A stretch of DNA of 18,339 nucleotides from contig JBGSQB010000174.1 in the NCBI GenBank assembly GCA_041738285.1, forward strand, positions 1-18,339, given 5' to 3'. The stretch's first letter is position 1. Each line of letters begins with the position of its first letter. This DNA is from SZUA-521 sp041738285. Its GTDB lineage: Bacteria > Pseudomonadota > Gammaproteobacteria > Pseudomonadales > Azotimanducaceae. A program made the position numbers and the translations under genes. Under the pieces are notes generated by a model. It did no database searches, was not told the origin of the DNA, and worked only from the letters and a program-made list of their open reading frames with translations. This document shows positions 6,549 through 14,504 of the stretch, piece after piece.

Positions 6549-8666
6549 ATGGGCCGCATTGCAACCGACCGGACACCTCGCATCCGCATGCACGTCGACG
6601 CGGACCACAATCATCTGAAGGACGCTTCGAGCCCCTACCTGCTCCAGCACGCCGACAATCCAGTGCACTGGTATCCCTGGTGTGACGAAGCCTTTGCGCG
6701 AGCGCGGGCGCAGAACAAGCCGGTGCTGCTGTCGATCGGATACTCGGCTTGTCACTGGTGTCATGTGATGGCGCACGAGTCGTTCGAAGACCTCGAGATC
6801 GCGGCCGTCATGAATACGCACTTCGTCAACATCAAGGTCGACCGCGAAGAGCGACCCGACATCGACAAGGTGTATCAGCTGTCGCACCTGTTGTTGACGC
6901 AAGCCAATGGTGGCTGGCCGCTGACGATGTTCATCGACCCGCGCACCCGCGTGCCTTTCTATGGCGGCACCTATTTCCCGAAAGCATCGCGCTACGGGCT
7001 GCCGGGGTTCATGGATCTGCTGCTGCGTGTCGTGACGGTCTTTCACGACAAGCCGGATGACCTGAGGGCCCAGGGCGAGAAGCTGACCACCATGCTCCGA
7101 TCCCTTGCGCCGTCGAACGCCGATGCAGTCAGCGCTGATGCAGATCTGCTGGCGAAGGCGCGCAGCCAGCTGGCCAGTCAATACGATGAGCGCGACGGAG
7201 GGTTCGGTGCCGCGCCCAAGTTCCCGATGCCGATGTCCATCGAACGTATCCTTCGGCACTGGGCATATGCGAAACGACGCAACGAGCGCGATCGCGAAGG
7301 TCTCGAGATGGCCATGCACACGCTGACCGGCATCGCTCGGGGCGGCATCTACGATCATCTCGGTGGCGGGTTCTGTCGCTATTCGACCGATCGCCGCTGG
7401 ATGATCCCTCACTTCGAGAAAATGCTGTCGGACAACGGGCTGCTGCTCACGGTGTTCGCGCAGGCGCTCGCGATCGCGCCCGATGAGTTGTTCGCCGGCG
7501 TCGCGCGCGAAACCGCCGCCTGGTTGATTCGCGAGATGCAGCATCCCGAAGGCGGATTCTTCAGCGCGGTTGACGCAGACGCCGATGGCGCCGAGGGCAG
7601 CTTTTACGCCTGGCGTCGTGAAGAGGTGAAACGGCTGTTGAGCGCCGATGAGTACCTGGTAGTCGAAACCCTCTACGGCATCGACAAACCAGCCAACTTC
7701 GAGAGCAAGTGGATTCTGCATCGCTACGACGCATGGCATGCCGTCGTCCACCGCCTCAGCCTCGATCGCGAGGTCGCGGACGCGCTGCTGGCCAGCGCCA
7801 AAGCTAAACTGTTGGCGGCGCGCGGCGAACGCGTTGCACCCGGTCGCGACGACAAGGTCATCACGTCGTGGAACGCGCTCGCCATTCGCGGCCTTGCCAA
7901 GGTTGGCATTGTGCTGCGCGAGCCTTCATACATAGTGGCCGCCACCCGCGCACTCGATTTCATCGCTGCGCAGATGATCGACGAGGGGGGGTTGTTTGCC
8001 ACCTGGCGCAATGGTCGCCGCGGCCCTCGCGCCTTTCTCGACGACTACGCGAACCTGCTCGAAGCCGTGCTGACCCTCTTGCAGGCGCGATGGCGCGACA
8101 GTGACGCGCTCCTCGCGCGTCGCCTTGCCGATGAAGCCCTCGAACGCTTCCGCGGCGAAGACGGCGGCTTCTTTTTCACCGCGCACGATCACGAGCAGCT
8201 GATCCATCGACCTCAACCGACCATGGATGAGGTGGTGCCAGCCGGGAACGGGACCATGGCGCGGGCATTGTTGTGCCTTGGCCATCTCATGGGTGAACCG
8301 CGCTACCTGGACGCGGCGGTGGCTGTGCTGCGATGGGGACGCTCTGCGATGGAAGCCTATCCTGGCGGACATGCCGGCATGCTGGCGGCGCTCGAGGACG
8401 AAATGGTGCCACCGGATTTCGTCATCGTTCGCGGCCCCGACAGGGAGCTGCCGCGATGGCTCGAAGCCATCAATACGGGCTACGCGCCATGGCGCACCGC
8501 GTATGCGATTCCGTACACGGCGACCGCGCTGCCCGCCTATCTGCCGCGACTGGTCTCGGCCGATCTGCGCGGTAAGACCGTCGCCTATCGTTGCTCGGGC
8601 TTGAGCTGCTCGTTGCCGATGGACGATCTCGACGCATTCCTGGCTGAACTGGGCGTAGCCAACTGA
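6549..8666 (+). CDS. DUF255 thioredoxin-fold protein (YyaL / SPATA20-like)
   Basis: This is a large conserved protein of 705 residues, full length for its family. The N-terminal thioredoxin-like domain (about 15-180) starts with NHLKDASSPYLLQHADNPV and carries the CxxC-type site ACHWCHVM (Cys68, Cys71), then FVNIKVDREERPD and GGWPLTMF. The rest resembles an (alpha/alpha)-barrel of the glycan epimerase type, with the family signatures GGGFCRYSTDRRWMIPHFEK, SAVDADADGAEGSFYAW and PGRDDKVITSWNAL. No enzymatic function is established for the family; a redox or sugar-related role is only suggested by its folds. No signal peptide is seen, so it is probably cytoplasmic. GGGAGGGG (6531-6538) lies 10 bases before the ATG at 6549; a start at 6588 would also be compatible with the family. 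Its last 82 bases overlap the convergent tetR gene. Confidence 0.9.
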   Translation: MGRIATDRTPRIRMHVDADHNHLKDASSPYLLQHADNPVHWYPWCDEAFARARAQNKPVLLSIGYSACHWCHVMAHESFEDLEIAAVMNTHFVNIKVDREERPDIDKVYQLSHLLLTQANGGWPLTMFIDPRTRVPFYGGTYFPKASRYGLPGFMDLLLRVVTVFHDKPDDLRAQGEKLTTMLRSLAPSNADAVSADADLLAKARSQLASQYDERDGGFGAAPKFPMPMSIERILRHWAYAKRRNERDREGLEMAMHTLTGIARGGIYDHLGGGFCRYSTDRRWMIPHFEKMLSDNGLLLTVFAQALAIAPDELFAGVARETAAWLIREMQHPEGGFFSAVDADADGAEGSFYAWRREEVKRLLSADEYLVVETLYGIDKPANFESKWILHRYDAWHAVVHRLSLDREVADALLASAKAKLLAARGERVAPGRDDKVITSWNALAIRGLAKVGIVLREPSYIVAATRALDFIAAQMIDEGGLFATWRNGRRGPRAFLDDYANLLEAVLTLLQARWRDSDALLARRLADEALERFRGEDGGFFFTAHDHEQLIHRPQPTMDEVVPAGNGTMARALLCLGHLMGEPRYLDAAVAVLRWGRSAMEAYPGGHAGMLAALEDEMVPPDFVIVRGPDRELPRWLEAINTGYAPWRTAYAIPYTATALPAYLPRLVSADLRGKTVAYRCSGLSCSLPMDDLDAFLAELGVAN

Positions 8667-9298
8667 CGGCGGGACTCGAGTAGCTCACTGACCCAAGCCG
8701 CGAACCGGGGGATGTCCCCGGGTTCCCCCAATAGCCCCATGCGCGACAACCAAGGTCGCGCCATCCCAAGGCCAACGGCACTGGTCACGGCCAGCACCAC
8801 ACCGAACCGCGTGATGTCGGCATCCAGCGGTGGTGCGCCGTCTCGGCGCCGAACGCGGTCAAGGAGCAGGGCCAGCAGATCCCGGGTGGTGCGATCGTAG
8901 TCGCCGGTATCGATCCCCGGTTGGGGCGGTTCCACAGTGAGCCAGGCAAAGAGCTGGGCGTGCCGGTCATCAGACAGGGTCGCGAACAGTTTCACCAGCA
9001 TCGCCGCCAGGCGTTCGCTGGGCATCGGTGCCTCATCGTCCAGGACCGCGACGAACTCGGCGAGCAGCTCGGCGGTCATCGACTCGATCAGCGCATCACG
9101 CATGCCGAGGCTACTGCCGAAGTGATGGATGAGGGTCGCGTGACTCATGCCCGCATCCCGGGCAACTGCGGTAATTTTCAGACCCTCGAGGCCATGAGCC
9201 AGGAGCCTGGCACGGGCGGCATCGAGCACCGCTGCGCGCGCTTCCGCCGGCGAGCGGCGCAGCCGCTTCGTGCGTCCGGTCACGGCAGGCTTACTCAT
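8585..9298 (-). CDS. TetR family transcriptional regulator
   Basis: The 237-residue product has an N-terminal helix-turn-helix domain of TetR type: SPAEARAAVLDAARARLLAH, then LEGLKITAVARDAGMSHATLIHHFGSS (about 37-63). A variable ligand-binding region follows, so the effector cannot be read from the sequence. TetR proteins usually repress a divergent neighbour, here coq4, and the gap holds a palindrome over the coq4 -10 box. The ATG at 9298 has no strong Shine-Dalgarno. The last 26 or so residues, polar and low in hydrophobics (ending SSIGNEQLKPEQR), are encoded antisense to the end of the DUF255 gene and look like a read-through extension beyond the usual TetR end. Confidence 0.9.
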   Translation of the reverse strand: MSKPAVTGRTKRLRRSPAEARAAVLDAARARLLAHGLEGLKITAVARDAGMSHATLIHHFGSSLGMRDALIESMTAELLAEFVAVLDDEAPMPSERLAAMLVKLFATLSDDRHAQLFAWLTVEPPQPGIDTGDYDRTTRDLLALLLDRVRRRDGAPPLDADITRFGVVLAVTSAVGLGMARPWLSRMGLLGEPGDIPRFAAWVSELLESRRQLATPSSARNASRSSIGNEQLKPEQR

Positions 9299-9310
9299 GC
9301 CAGACTACTA

Positions 9311-9338
9311 TTGACATCATTGTTGATAAAGCTACTAT
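9311..9338 (+). promoter_or_regulatory. Predicted sigma-70 promoter of coq4
   Basis: TTGACA (9311-9316) matches the -35 consensus fully. TACTAT (9333-9338) matches the -10 consensus at four of six positions, with a 16-base spacer. The segment is clearly more AT-rich than the neighbouring genes. Transcription would begin near 9345, giving a leader of roughly 35 bases before the coq4 ATG at 9382, with AAGGA at 9372-9376 as its ribosome site. Confidence 0.6.
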
Positions 9339-9357
9339 CTACATCCATGTCAGTAGT
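9334..9357. promoter_or_regulatory. Candidate TetR operator over the coq4 -10 box
   Basis: The 24 bases form a palindrome ACTA-N3-ACAT-CC-ATGT-N3-TAGT, in which 8 of 11 half-site positions pair. A related half-site lies upstream at 9305-9317 (CTACTATTGACAT), overlapping the -35, so the core occurs three times, twice direct and once inverted. Binding here would cover the -10 box and transcription start of coq4, consistent with repression by the divergent TetR protein. The link to this regulator is inferred from position only. Confidence 0.5.
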
Positions 9358-9381
9358 GTAACTCGACCCGTAAGGACCGTC

Positions 9382-10107
9382 ATGAGCCGTCGTCAGCCTC
9401 TCGTCGCCATCCGCGCCCTGCGCAATCTCATCGCTAACCCCGAAAACACCGAAGAGGTGTTCGTCATCATGCGCGCCCTGTCGGGCGATGCCGTGAAAGA
9501 TGGCGCCGCGCGTTTCGCGGCCACCGACGTCGGCCGCCAGGTGCTGACCGCGGGTACCGATATCCTGCCGAAGCTGTGCGACCGGGACGCCCTGCGCCGG
9601 TTGCCCGAGGGCTCCCTTGGGCGCCGCTACGTGACCTTTGCGGAAAATGCGGGCATCACCGCCGACGGCCTGGTCGAGGCGAGCGAAGTGGTGAGCGAAG
9701 AGTATATGACGCTGACCGAAGACGAAGCGTTGTACGCCCGCCGTCTGCGCGACACCCACGACCTGTGGCATGTGGTGTCGGGTTTCTCGACCGCGCCATT
9801 TGGCGAGGTGTGCGTAGTGGCGTTCAGCTATGCCCAGACCAAGAACCTCGGCTTTGCTGCCATCGCGCTGATCGGCGCTTTGAAAGTGGCGCGAGACTCC
9901 GGCCAATCGGGCGTGCTGCGCGCGGCGTGGCAGGCGTATCGCATCGGTCGTCGCGCGGCCTGGCTGCCGGGCGCCGATTGGGAAGCGCTCCTCTGCCGGC
10001 CATTGCACGAAGTGCGGGCCGCGCTGAAGATCACGCCGCCGACGCGATATCAGCGCCTGGCACCCGATAGCCATGGCTGGCGTGATGCCGCCGGCGCTGC
10101 GGCATGA
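9382..10107 (+). CDS. coq4: COQ4-family ubiquinone biosynthesis protein
   Basis: The 241-residue product is a COQ4 homologue. The family metal-binding signature HD-x2-H-x11-E is complete: H126, D127, H130 and E142 within RDTHDLWHVVSGF and APFGEV. The C-terminus (WEALLCRPLHEVRAALKITPP, about 200-220, interrupted here for length) matches the family pattern WE..R.L.E.R..LGI.PP. COQ4 organises the eukaryotic CoQ synthesis complex and was shown to perform the C1 oxidative decarboxylation of the CoQ ring. E. coli lacks it and uses UbiD/UbiX and UbiH. AAGGA ends 5 bases before the ATG. It is divergent from tetR, has a good promoter and a palindrome in front, and is 51 bases upstream of an alpha/beta hydrolase gene. 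A role in another prenyl-lipid or redox pathway cannot be excluded. Confidence 0.9.
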   Translation: MSRRQPLVAIRALRNLIANPENTEEVFVIMRALSGDAVKDGAARFAATDVGRQVLTAGTDILPKLCDRDALRRLPEGSLGRRYVTFAENAGITADGLVEASEVVSEEYMTLTEDEALYARRLRDTHDLWHVVSGFSTAPFGEVCVVAFSYAQTKNLGFAAIALIGALKVARDSGQSGVLRAAWQAYRIGRRAAWLPGADWEALLCRPLHEVRAALKITPPTRYQRLAPDSHGWRDAAGAAA

Positions 10108-10130
10108 CACGGTAGCGGCCGCCGCACACA

Positions 10131-10157
10131 ATGACGTCCTGGGCGTGAGGGCGTCAT
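10131..10157 (+). promoter_or_regulatory. Hairpin covering the ribosome site of the hydrolase gene
   Basis: ATGACGTCC (10131-10139) pairs with GGGCGTCAT (10149-10157) over 9 positions, including one G-U pair, around a 9-base loop. The probable Shine-Dalgarno GTGAGG (10145-10150) lies partly in the loop and partly in the stem, directly before the TTG start at 10159. The structure could lower translation of the hydrolase relative to coq4. Confidence 0.35.
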
Positions 10158-10158
10158 C

Positions 10159-11181
10159 TTGGTCAAACGCATACTGTTCGGGGTCATTGGCCTCATCGTC
10201 TGCACTGTCATCGCTGGCGCGGTCTATCAGGTAGTCGCTAGCGCGGCCGACGAGGATGCTCATCCGATGCCTGGCAAGCGCATCGATGTGGGCGGTCGCA
10301 GCCTGCACCTGTACTGCTCAGGGGACGGCGCGACTACCGCAGTGCTCGAAAACGGACTGACCGCGAACTACACGACCTGGCGACTCGTGCAACGCGACCT
10401 GCAGCAGACCATGCGCGTGTGCAGTTACGACCGCGCGAGCATGGGATACAGCGATGCTTCGACGCATCCGACCCAAGCCGAATTCGTCGCCTCCGACCTG
10501 CGCGCGCTGCTCACCGCAGCCAGCGTGCCGCCCCCTTACGTACTGGTTGGGTGGTCGGCGGGCGGGGTCTTCGTGCGCCGCTACCTGCGCGATTATCCTG
10601 TCGGCGTGGTCGGGATGGTGCTGGTCGATTCATCCCACGAACAGCAACAAGCGCGATTACCTGCGACCGAACGCAGCCGGCGGGACGAGGCCGGGCTCAT
10701 GGACCAACTGGAGCTGTGTAGCGCCATTGCATGGACGGGCGCGGTGCGTGTGTCCGGCGCGATGGCGCTGCTGACCGACCGACTCTCATTGCCGGCCGAC
10801 CTGGCTGCCGAGATGTTGGCCATGGCCAACCGCTCGAGCTACTGCACGGGTGTGCTGCGCGAAATCGAAGGTTTCTCGATCGACACACAGGGTGATGCCC
10901 CAGCAACTCTCGGCAATCTCCCACTCGTCGTGCTGACCCGGGGCCGCAAGGCGTCTGCCGATGATTTCCCGGGAGATGCGCCGGATCCTGATTTCATCGC
11001 TGCGATGGATCGCGTGTGGACGGCGCTTCAGATCGAACTCGCTGCGCTATCGAGTCAGGCGAGTCATCGCATCGTCCAAGGCAGTGGCCACAGTATTCCA
11101 CTCGAAGCGCCGGATGCTGTGACGACCGCCGTGCGCGACGTGCTCGCGCTCGGCTACGACCGGCCTTCCGACCTCGACTGA
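10159..11181 (+). CDS. Membrane-anchored alpha/beta hydrolase
   Basis: The 340-residue protein has an N-terminal hydrophobic segment (residues 5-29, FGVIGLIVCTVIAGAVYQVV and on) ending in ASAAD. It is therefore either anchored in the inner membrane facing the periplasm or exported. The rest is an alpha/beta hydrolase fold: an oxyanion-region stretch VLENGLTANYTTW, SYDRASMGYSD, the nucleophile elbow VGWSAGG with Ser133, the strand VLVDSSHE (D157), and the catalytic histidine H311 in GSGHSIPLEAP. The substrate is unknown; an esterase or lipase-like activity is the default expectation. The start is a TTG with GTGAGG 8 bases upstream; no in-frame ATG is close. It probably shares a transcript with coq4. 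Its last 28 bases overlap the convergent gcvPB gene. Confidence 0.85.
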   Translation: MVKRILFGVIGLIVCTVIAGAVYQVVASAADEDAHPMPGKRIDVGGRSLHLYCSGDGATTAVLENGLTANYTTWRLVQRDLQQTMRVCSYDRASMGYSDASTHPTQAEFVASDLRALLTAASVPPPYVLVGWSAGGVFVRRYLRDYPVGVVGMVLVDSSHEQQQARLPATERSRRDEAGLMDQLELCSAIAWTGAVRVSGAMALLTDRLSLPADLAAEMLAMANRSSYCTGVLREIEGFSIDTQGDAPATLGNLPLVVLTRGRKASADDFPGDAPDPDFIAAMDRVWTALQIELAALSSQASHRIVQGSGHSIPLEAPDAVTTAVRDVLALGYDRPSDLD

Positions 11182-12650
11182 AACGTGAGATCGAGATCGC
11201 GCGCGGCCTTGACGTCGTCGAGCCGTCGCACGGGCAGATCCCACGGGGCGCCCTTCACCAGTTCCGGATTCGTCTGCGCTTCGCGTCCAATTGCGACCAT
11301 CGCGGCGACGAACCCATCGAGTTCTTCCTTGGTCTCTGTTTCGGTCGGTTCGATCAGGAAGCACTCCGGCACCAACAGTGGAAAGTAGGTGGTCGGCGAG
11401 TGGTACCCGAAGTCGAGCAGCCGCTTGGCCATGTCCATGGCGTTGACCCCAATGGCTTTGGCTTGCCGGGCGAATGTGACGATGAACTCGTGGCTCGCAC
11501 GTCGGTTCGGATAGGCGAGCTGAAAGCCCTCGGCGGCCAGGCGCCTGGCCAGGTAGTTGGCATTGAGGGTGGCAAACTCGCCGACCCGGTGCATGCCCTC
11601 ACGGCCGAGCATGAGGGCATAGGCGAGCGCGCGGATGTGGATGCCGGCGTTACCCATGAAGCCGGACAGCCGGCCGATCGAGTCCGGCCGATCGGCAAGA
11701 TCGAGCCAGCGGTAGTGCTCGCCCTGCTGGGCGACGATCGGCACCGGCAGAAATGGAAGCAAGCGCTCACTGACGCCAACAGGGCCGGCACCCGGGCCAC
11801 CGCCACCGTGGGGTGTCGCAAATGTCTTGTGCAGATTCATATGCAGAACGTCGAACCCCATGTCCCCTGGCTTCACCTTGCCGAGGATGGCGTTGAGGTT
11901 GGCACCATCGTAGTAAAGGAGCCCGCCGGCATCGTGCACCACGCGGGCGATATCGACGATGCGGCGCTCGAACAGACCACAGGTCGACGGGTTCGTCATC
12001 ATGAGGCCTGCGGTATGCGGTCCGACCGCCGCCTTCAATGCATCGAGATCGACGTCGCCATCCTTGTCGACCGGCACTTCCCGCACCTTGTAGCCGCACA
12101 TCACGGCGGTCGCGGGATTGGTACCGTGCGCCGCGTTCGGAATCAGGATCTCGGTGCGCGCATCGTCACCGCGTTTGTCGTGGTATGCCCGGATCATGGC
12201 AACGCCCGCGAACTCACCCTGGGCGCCTGCCATCGGCGTCAGCGACACACCCCGCATGCCCGTCACGTCTTTAAGAATTTCCTGCAGGTCATACAGGCAG
12301 GCGAGGAACCCCTGACTGACCGACTCGGGAGCGAGCGGATGGCGGCCGAGGAACCCCGGATGATTGGCCGCCTTGTGAATGCCGCGCGGGTTGTACTTCA
12401 TCGTGCACGAGCCGAGCGGATAGAACTCGGTCTCGATGGAGAAGTTGCGCCGGGACAGGCGCGTGTAGTGGCGCACCGCCTGTAGCTCAGACACCGCGGG
12501 CAGGGCGGGCGGTGTACTGCGCAGCTTGCCGGCCGGAATGTCGCGCGGACGGTCGCTCTGCGCTTGTGCCTTCGGCAACTGGGCGTGTGCCGCGCGGCCT
12601 TCGCGACCCAACTCGAAGATCGTCGGCACCAGTTCCTGGCCGCGCTTCAT
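11154..12650 (-). CDS. gcvPB: Glycine decarboxylase (P protein) subunit 2
   Basis: This is the C-terminal half of the PLP-dependent glycine decarboxylase, which releases CO2 from glycine and passes aminomethyl to the lipoyl arm of GcvH. The 498 residues match the split-subunit form. The PLP lysine is K275 in HMNLHKTFATPHGGGGPGAG. Other family stretches are FYPLGSCTMKYNP (77-89), SLTPMAGAQGEF (136-147), IPNAAHGTNPAT (170-181) and YYDGANLNAILG. It overlaps gcvPA by 4 bases (ATGA), so the two subunits are translationally coupled and should form the alpha2beta2 enzyme. It is the last gene of the operon. Its 3' end overlaps the convergent hydrolase gene by 28 bases, leaving no room for a terminator between them. 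Confidence 0.97.
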   Translation of the reverse strand: MKRGQELVPTIFELGREGRAAHAQLPKAQAQSDRPRDIPAGKLRSTPPALPAVSELQAVRHYTRLSRRNFSIETEFYPLGSCTMKYNPRGIHKAANHPGFLGRHPLAPESVSQGFLACLYDLQEILKDVTGMRGVSLTPMAGAQGEFAGVAMIRAYHDKRGDDARTEILIPNAAHGTNPATAVMCGYKVREVPVDKDGDVDLDALKAAVGPHTAGLMMTNPSTCGLFERRIVDIARVVHDAGGLLYYDGANLNAILGKVKPGDMGFDVLHMNLHKTFATPHGGGGPGAGPVGVSERLLPFLPVPIVAQQGEHYRWLDLADRPDSIGRLSGFMGNAGIHIRALAYALMLGREGMHRVGEFATLNANYLARRLAAEGFQLAYPNRRASHEFIVTFARQAKAIGVNAMDMAKRLLDFGYHSPTTYFPLLVPECFLIEPTETETKEELDGFVAAMVAIGREAQTNPELVKGAPWDLPVRRLDDVKAARDLDLTFQSRSEGRS

Positions 12651-14008
12651 GCGGCCTCCAGCGCCAGTGCCCGGGACAACGCGTCGGCGGCGTGCGCGAA
12701 ATCATCTGGCCCATATTTTTCCGTGGCGCACACCAGCAGGCAGTCGGCAAGGTCGGGATAGTCATTGCCGAGCGGCAGGCCCAGCAGGACACCCGCCGCC
12801 GCGGTACGTTCGGCAACTGGCCGCGCATCACACGGCAGTCGCACGACGCGTTCGTGAAAGAACGGCCCCTCGAAGGCGACACTGACGCCATCGATCGTAC
12901 ACAGGGCAGCGGCGAGCGCACCGGTATTGGCGTGACATAGGCCCGCGACCCTGTTCAGTCCCACCGCACCCATGATGCTCATGTAGATCGTGCCGGCGGT
13001 CACCAACAGCCCCTGATTGGTGCAGATATTCGAGGTCGCCTTGGCGCGCCGGATATGTTGTTCGCGTGCCTGCAGGGTCAGGGCGTAGCCGGGTTTGCCG
13101 TCGAGATCGGTGGTGCGGCCAATGATGCGGCCGGGCATCTGCCGGACCAGCGCACTGCGGCAGCAGAGAAAACCGAACGAAGGTCCGCCCGAGGCCATGG
13201 GAATCCCAAGCGGCTGACCGTCGCCGCAGACGATGTCGGCGCCGGTCTCACCCCACTGCGATGGCGGTCGCAACAGGGCAAGGGAGGTGGGATTCACGAC
13301 GGCGATGAGCAGCACGTTGTTCGCCGCAGCCCAGTTGGCGATGCGATCGACGTCTTCGAGTAAACCGAAGAAGTTCGGCTCCTGCACCACGATCGCGGCC
13401 GGCGTCTCGGCGGCCGTCAGCGCATCGACGTCGATGCAACCCTCGGCTGTCATCGGCACGAGCGCCACCTCGACGTTCTGATTGCGCACGATGTCGGCGG
13501 TGGCGCGTCGATAGCGCGGGTTCACGGTCTGTGCCATGAGTACCGTACGCGATGCCGACTTGCGATTCGCGCGAATGGCCATGAGCACTGCCTCTGCAAG
13601 GCCGGATCCACCGTCATAGACCGATGCGTTGGAGACATCCATACCCGTGAGGGATGCCATCATGCTCTGGAACTCGTAGATCAGTTGCAGCGTGCCCTGG
13701 CTCGCTTCTGCCTGATACGGCGTGTACGCGGTGAGAAACTCGCCGCGCTGCGCGACATCCCACACCGCGGCAGGAATGTGATGATCGTAGCATCCGGCCC
13801 CGATGAAGCAGCTTGTGGTCTCGTCGCGGCGAGCCCGCGCACCCAGGTGCGCAAGCATGTCCATCTCGCTGCGCCCTTCGGGCACGCGCTTGAGCGCACC
13901 GGCGCGCAGAGCCTCGGGAATCTCATCGAACAACGCATCGACTCGGTCGACGCCGATGACGTCGAGCATTTCGCGCACGTCCGCATCGGTGTGCGGTATG
14001 AACGGCAT
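12647..14008 (-). CDS. gcvPA: Glycine decarboxylase (P protein) subunit 1
   Basis: This is the N-terminal half of glycine decarboxylase in its two-subunit form, 453 residues as usual. Family motifs include FIGAGCYDHHIPAAV (68-82), AYTPYQAEASQGTLQ (94-108), SVYDGGSGLAEA (129-140) and FGLLEDVDRIANWA. The PLP lysine is not here but in GcvPB. A G-rich ribosome site (GGGGGTC, 14011-14017) lies just before the ATG. It begins 48 bases after gcvH and overlaps gcvPB by 4 bases. E. coli carries a single fused gcvP at the equivalent place; the split form is common in Firmicutes and archaea and known from some Gammaproteobacteria such as Coxiella. Confidence 0.97.
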   Translation of the reverse strand: MPFIPHTDADVREMLDVIGVDRVDALFDEIPEALRAGALKRVPEGRSEMDMLAHLGARARRDETTSCFIGAGCYDHHIPAAVWDVAQRGEFLTAYTPYQAEASQGTLQLIYEFQSMMASLTGMDVSNASVYDGGSGLAEAVLMAIRANRKSASRTVLMAQTVNPRYRRATADIVRNQNVEVALVPMTAEGCIDVDALTAAETPAAIVVQEPNFFGLLEDVDRIANWAAANNVLLIAVVNPTSLALLRPPSQWGETGADIVCGDGQPLGIPMASGGPSFGFLCCRSALVRQMPGRIIGRTTDLDGKPGYALTLQAREQHIRRAKATSNICTNQGLLVTAGTIYMSIMGAVGLNRVAGLCHANTGALAAALCTIDGVSVAFEGPFFHERVVRLPCDARPVAERTAAAGVLLGLPLGNDYPDLADCLLVCATEKYGPDDFAHAADALSRALALEAA

Positions 14009-14056
14009 TTGACCCCCAGATTGAAATCGTTAGAACGCGCCGGGCACGGCGCTGGA

Positions 14057-14452
14057 TCAGTGCTCGTCGTCCTCGCACACGGCGCCATAGCCGTCGGCAT
14101 CGAGCAGTTCGTCGAGATCCGCAACGTCGTTCGGTTCGATGCGGAAGAACCAGCCGTCGCCGTAGGGATCCTGGTTGACGGTCTCCGGCGCGTCCTCGAG
14201 CACGGAGTTCACGGCGATCACGGTACCGCCGATCGGCGCATAGATGTCCGAGGCCGCCTTGACTGACTCAACAACGCCAGCCTCCTCACCCGCCTCGACG
14301 ATGGCGTCGAGTTCCGGCAATTCGACGTAGACCACGTCGCCGAGCGCATTCTGGGCATGGTCGCTGATGCCGACCGTGACCGTACCGTCTTCTTCCAGCC
14401 GAGCCCATTCGTGGCTCGATGCATATTTGAGTTCCGACGGAATGTCGCTCAT
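14057..14452 (-). CDS. gcvH: Glycine cleavage system H protein
   Basis: GcvH is the lipoyl carrier that shuttles the aminomethyl group from the P protein to the T protein. The 131 residues match the family. The lipoylated lysine is K65 in GVVESVKAASDIYAPIGG, and the start MSDIPSELKYASSHEWARLE and the stretch NQDPYGDGWFFRIE are typical. GAGAGGAT lies 7 bases before the ATG. It sits between gcvT (52 bases) and gcvPA (48 bases) in the order T-H-P known from E. coli. The C-terminus is very acidic (VCEDDEH). Confidence 0.98.
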   Translation of the reverse strand: MSDIPSELKYASSHEWARLEEDGTVTVGISDHAQNALGDVVYVELPELDAIVEAGEEAGVVESVKAASDIYAPIGGTVIAVNSVLEDAPETVNQDPYGDGWFFRIEPNDVADLDELLDADGYGAVCEDDEH

Positions 14453-14504
14453 CGCTCGTATCCTCTCACTTGGTTTTGCGGATCACGGCTCTGCTGCTGA
14501 CGAA

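Noticed and set aside
6545..6550. TATTAT as a -10 box for the DUF255 gene
   Set aside because: No -35 lies at a suitable distance, and the box overlaps the preferred ATG, which has a good ribosome site in front.
6507..7751. 414-codon open frame antisense to the DUF255 gene
   Set aside because: It mirrors a clear protein-coding gene in GC-rich DNA, has no recognisable family motif, and has no ribosome site.
11016..12485. 489-codon open frame on the plus strand across gcvPB
   Set aside because: gcvPB is certain from its PLP site and family motifs. The opposite frame is rich in Arg, His and Gly, as expected of a shadow frame.
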